Below the pieces are notes generated by a model. The model searched no databases and was not told where the DNA came from. It saw only the letters and a list, made by a program, of their open reading frames with translations. A program made the position numbers and the translations under genes. DNA of 64,000 nucleotides from Tepidiforma sp. (GTDB lineage: Bacteria > Chloroflexota > Dehalococcoidia > Tepidiformales > Tepidiformaceae), in NCBI RefSeq assembly GCF_026003995.1, contig NZ_BPIG01000002.1:835216-899215 (forward strand). Reading direction: 5' to 3'. Shown here one piece after another: positions 62,006 through 64,000 of this stretch. Position 1 is the first letter of the stretch, and every line of letters starts with the position of its first letter.

Positions 62006-62505
62006 CACGCTCCTCCCGCCAGCCGGTCGAACTCCGCGTCGATGGCGGCGGCGAGCACATCGCGGATGCGCGGCTCGGCCGCCCCGATCGCATGGCCGCG
62101 GTCCATCACGCCGATGAACGGCCTCGCAGCGAACGGCCCATGCCGGGCCTTCCGCACCGGGTGTTCGGCTCCTGGCCACCAGAGCAGCCGCTTGAGGCGC
62201 GGCCGAATCCAGCGCGGCTTCTTCCGGCCGAACTCCATCTCTTTCGCCGCGCCGTGGCTGATGGTGATGGTGGCGTTCCGGGAGCGCGGCCCGACCGGGT
62301 GAGCACGGATGGTCGGGACGACCACCCGCGGAGCGCGCGAGCTGATCTCGTCGACCAAGATGCGCTGCGCTTCCTGCAGCCCGGCCGCGAGGAACGGAGC
62401 CTCACGGTCGGAGAGCAGGTTGATGAGACGCGTGAGGCGGCGGACGTCGGCATCGGGAATGCCGATCGAAACGTAGATGTTCCCGGACTTCTTCTCCTTC
62501 GCCAT
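62005..62505 (-). CDS. HK97 gp10-like neck protein
   Basis: 166 residues, ATG 62505. Basic, with an internal region like HK97-gp10-type head-tail joining proteins (VVVPTIRAHPVGPRSRNATITI followed by KKPRWIRPRLK). Lies between the head connector and the tail terminator, the usual place for gp10. The overlap with the connector stop is one base (ATGA). Confidence 0.7.
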   Translation of the reverse strand: MAKEKKSGNIYVSIGIPDADVRRLTRLINLLSDREAPFLAAGLQEAQRILVDEISSRAPRVVVPTIRAHPVGPRSRNATITISHGAAKEMEFGRKKPRWIRPRLKRLLWWPGAEHPVRKARHGPFAARPFIGVMDRGHAIGAAEPRIRDVLAAAIDAEFDRLAGGA

Positions 62506-63300
62506 CAGGCCACCGCCGCGAACGTCCTCCGGTACGGTGTGAGCAGGTCGCGCACCACCGGGTAGGTCGTCGACATGACCGGCCCGACGAACTCGCCGCC
62601 GCCGGCGGCGGCGTACGCCTCGAGCCCTTCACGGTGCAGGCGGGCGGCCTGCAGGAGCGCCGCCCGCACGAGCGCTCTCGGGTAGACCTCGCGCTCGATT
62701 GCTGCCCCCGGCGGGGTGGGCCGCAGCTGCCGTCCCCCGCACGCCGCGGGCGACGGCGCCGGCTGACGTCCGGACGTAGATCCGTTCGCCGTCGATGACG
62801 AGCGTGTCGCCAGGGCCTGCCCCGGCTGGCAGCGTCATCGTCGAGGCCGACGCCGAGAGCGGCGCCGTCAGCGTGCCGAGCGGCTCACGCTCGTCGCCGA
62901 AGCCGCGCGTGCCGGTCAGCTGGACAGCCCCTTCGCCTGTCGGCCAGGCCGCAATGGGAGCGCCCGCCAACAGGACGAGCCCGGTGACCGCCGTGTGGAA
63001 CCGGACGGCGCGGAGGTCTGCAGCCGGGACGGACGTCTCGTAGATGCCGTCCCGGTCGAGGTCGCAGGCGACCGCCGGGACGGCCGCATGGTCCGGGATG
63101 GGGAGAACCCTGCCTCCGAAGCCGTCGACGACCGTCACGGCGTTTTCGACGACGCGGAGGCTGCGGCCGAGCCAGTTCTCGATGCCGGCCGAGACGTCCT
63201 CGAGCAGGCGGAGGAGCCGCGCCTCATCCGCGGCAGCCGATGCCGCCGGGAGACGCAGCTCCTCACGCAGGTCGCCGGCCCGCGCCAGCGACCAGGTCAT
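62505..63300 (-). CDS. Head-tail connector protein, one apparent insertion
   Basis: 264 residues after correction. Starts MTWSLARAGDLREELRLPAAS, then a helical region with ENWLGRSLRVVENAVTVVDGFGGR as in Gp6-like connectors, then strands DGIYETSVPAADLRAVRF. A run of five C near 62707 breaks the frame; repaired it continues AAIEREVYPRALVRAALLQAARLHREGL and ends at 62505. The adapter role (HK97 gp6 family) is inferred from motif and place. Confidence 0.75.
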
Positions 63301-63566
63301 GCGCCCTTGTCCTCCACCTGCGCGTCAGGGACCCGCTTGCCGCGGGCTGCGCGCTTCCCGCCGGGGGGCTCCTCGCCGCCGCTGGCGACGAGGCCGTACC
63401 GCTCGGCCACCTCCCACGGAATCTCGCCGCCCTCGCCGACGAGGAGGGTGGCCGCCGCCGGGTCGCTGCAGTCGACCAGCTCGCCGTCCGCCGTGAGGCA
63501 GATGCGGGCGGGCGACCGGTAAGCGGCGCCGGCGCGCTGCTGGCGGAGCGCCTCGATCTCGAGCAT
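63297..63566 (-). CDS. Phage hypothetical protein after capsid
   Basis: 89 residues. An N-terminal helix (LEIEALRQQRAGAAY) and a middle LTADGELVDCSDPAAATLLVGEGGEIPWEVAERYGL, then a basic tail. Located between capsid and connector genes, where small head-completion proteins are common. Family not recognised. Overlaps the connector start (ATGA). Confidence 0.5.
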   Translation of the reverse strand: MLEIEALRQQRAGAAYRSPARICLTADGELVDCSDPAAATLLVGEGGEIPWEVAERYGLVASGGEEPPGGKRAARGKRVPDAQVEDKGA

Positions 63567-63577
63567 CGAACCGCCTC

Positions 63578-64000
63578 CTACAGCCCGGTGACGGTGCAGA
63601 ACGCGGCCGGCCGGAAATGGACGACCGCGGCGCGCATCCCGGCGCGGAACGTCACCTTCCCCTTCACGAAGTCGTCGTTCGAGAGGGCGACCTGGACCTC
63701 GATGCCGGCGCGGAGGAACAGCCCGGCGTGGGCGGCGTAGTCGCCGACGATGCCGGTGCCCTGGGTGAGCGCCGAGCTGGCGACGACCGGCACGCCCCAG
63801 ATGCGCGGGATGCCGGCGTCGTACGGCGGCCCGAACAGGTAGGCACCGTCGGCCGTCTTGGCCAACCGGACGGTCTGCCAGTCGGCGGGGTTCAAAATGA
63901 CCGCTGACGGTTCGGCCGCGCCGGTCGTCCGTACCTTCGTCATCGCCTTCAGGATGGCGTCCGGGTGGGTGTCGGTGCCGCGCGCCTGGGTCTGGATGCC
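63578..64000 (-). CDS. Major capsid protein, HK97 fold, N-terminus beyond the window
   Basis: 140 residues of the C-terminal part are seen; the frame is open to the window edge. The pattern GIQTQARGTDTHPDAILKAMTKV, then SAVILNPADWQTVRLAKTADGAYLFG, IPRIWGVPVVAS and FRAGIEVQVALSNDDFVKGKVTFRAGMRAAV, is the C-terminal half of HK97-like major capsid proteins (A and P domains). It starts the visible late operon. Confidence 0.88.
   Translation of the reverse strand, partial: GIQTQARGTDTHPDAILKAMTKVRTTGAAEPSAVILNPADWQTVRLAKTADGAYLFGPPYDAGIPRIWGVPVVASSALTQGTGIVGDYAAHAGLFLRAGIEVQVALSNDDFVKGKVTFRAGMRAAVVHFRPAAFCTVTGL

Larger units (their letters stand above)
51011..64000. mobile_element. Siphovirus-type prophage, late region, right part beyond the window
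   Basis: At least 16 minus-strand genes follow the standard order of tailed-phage late operons: major capsid, connector, gp10-like, tail terminator, tail tube, frameshifted chaperone, tape measure, tail-tip proteins, endolysin and holins. The lysis end abuts a tRNA-Gly 3' remnant. No integrase, repressor or terminase is in this part; these should lie past 64000. Nothing contractile (sheath) is seen, so a non-contractile tail is likely. The region could also be a domesticated particle; tape measure length argues for a complete tail. Confidence 0.85.

Overview
The window is very GC-rich bacterial DNA with short intergenic gaps and many 1-4 nt ATGA/GTGA gene overlaps. Gene content suggests Chloroflexota, perhaps a Dehalococcoidia/Tepidiforma-like lineage: a lone 5S rRNA gene, rpsA-clpC-rpoB-rpoC in a row, the DXP isoprenoid genes ispD/ispF, a putative F420/flavin PPOX-fold protein and a phosphatidylinositol-mannoside-like lipid cluster. 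This placement is inference; no 16S gene is present.

Layout. 1-5560: PHP phosphoesterase, zinc-ribbon peptide, DinB-like protein, pth, an unusual sigma-region-4 protein, a ferritin-like/VIT1 fusion and a membrane-anchored hypothetical. 5600-13420: lone 5S rRNA with its own promoter and terminator, rpsA, clpC, then a three-gene secreted-protein island bounded on the far side by a truncated second copy of the clpC 3' end and other gene relics. 13484-22124: rpoB-rpoC with promoter and terminator. 22178-31942: B12-binding radical SAM protein, ispD-ispF, and a polysaccharide cassette carrying WbpA/B/E/D-like enzymes (UDP-2,3-diacetamido-glucuronate route), a PglC-like sugar-phosphate transferase and a FlaA1/PglF-like dehydratase. 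31939-35062: class V aminotransferase, acyl-CoA dehydrogenase, DinB-like protein. 41872 down to 35079: a minus-strand operon of two lysophospholipid-type acyltransferases, a PHP protein, a PimA-like glycosyltransferase, a CDP-alcohol phosphatidyltransferase, prfB with its programmed +1 frameshift, and an anchored metallopeptidase. 41925-50934: assorted metabolism (enoyl-CoA hydratase, serine hydrolase, tRNA-Arg, MBL hydrolase, DUF389 protein, GNAT, PPOX, GltD-like reductase, degenerate GGDEF protein, lactate dehydrogenase).

51011-64000 is the late half of a siphovirus-type prophage on the minus strand, running from the major capsid protein (cut by the window edge) through connector, tail tube, frameshifted tail-chaperone pair, tape measure, Fn3 tail protein and baseplate-like proteins to an M23 endolysin and putative holins. 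It ends at a 49-base remnant of the 3' half of tRNA-Gly(CCC), which looks like the attachment site.

A warning for every reader: eight genes that should be intact (rpsA, rpoB, rpoC, the radical SAM gene, ispD and three phage genes) carry isolated single-base indels, about 18 insertions to 2 deletions. Correcting each restores one conserved reading frame of the right length. These are best explained as consensus errors in the assembly. The +1 shift in prfB and the -1 shift in the tail chaperone are different and look like genuine programmed events.
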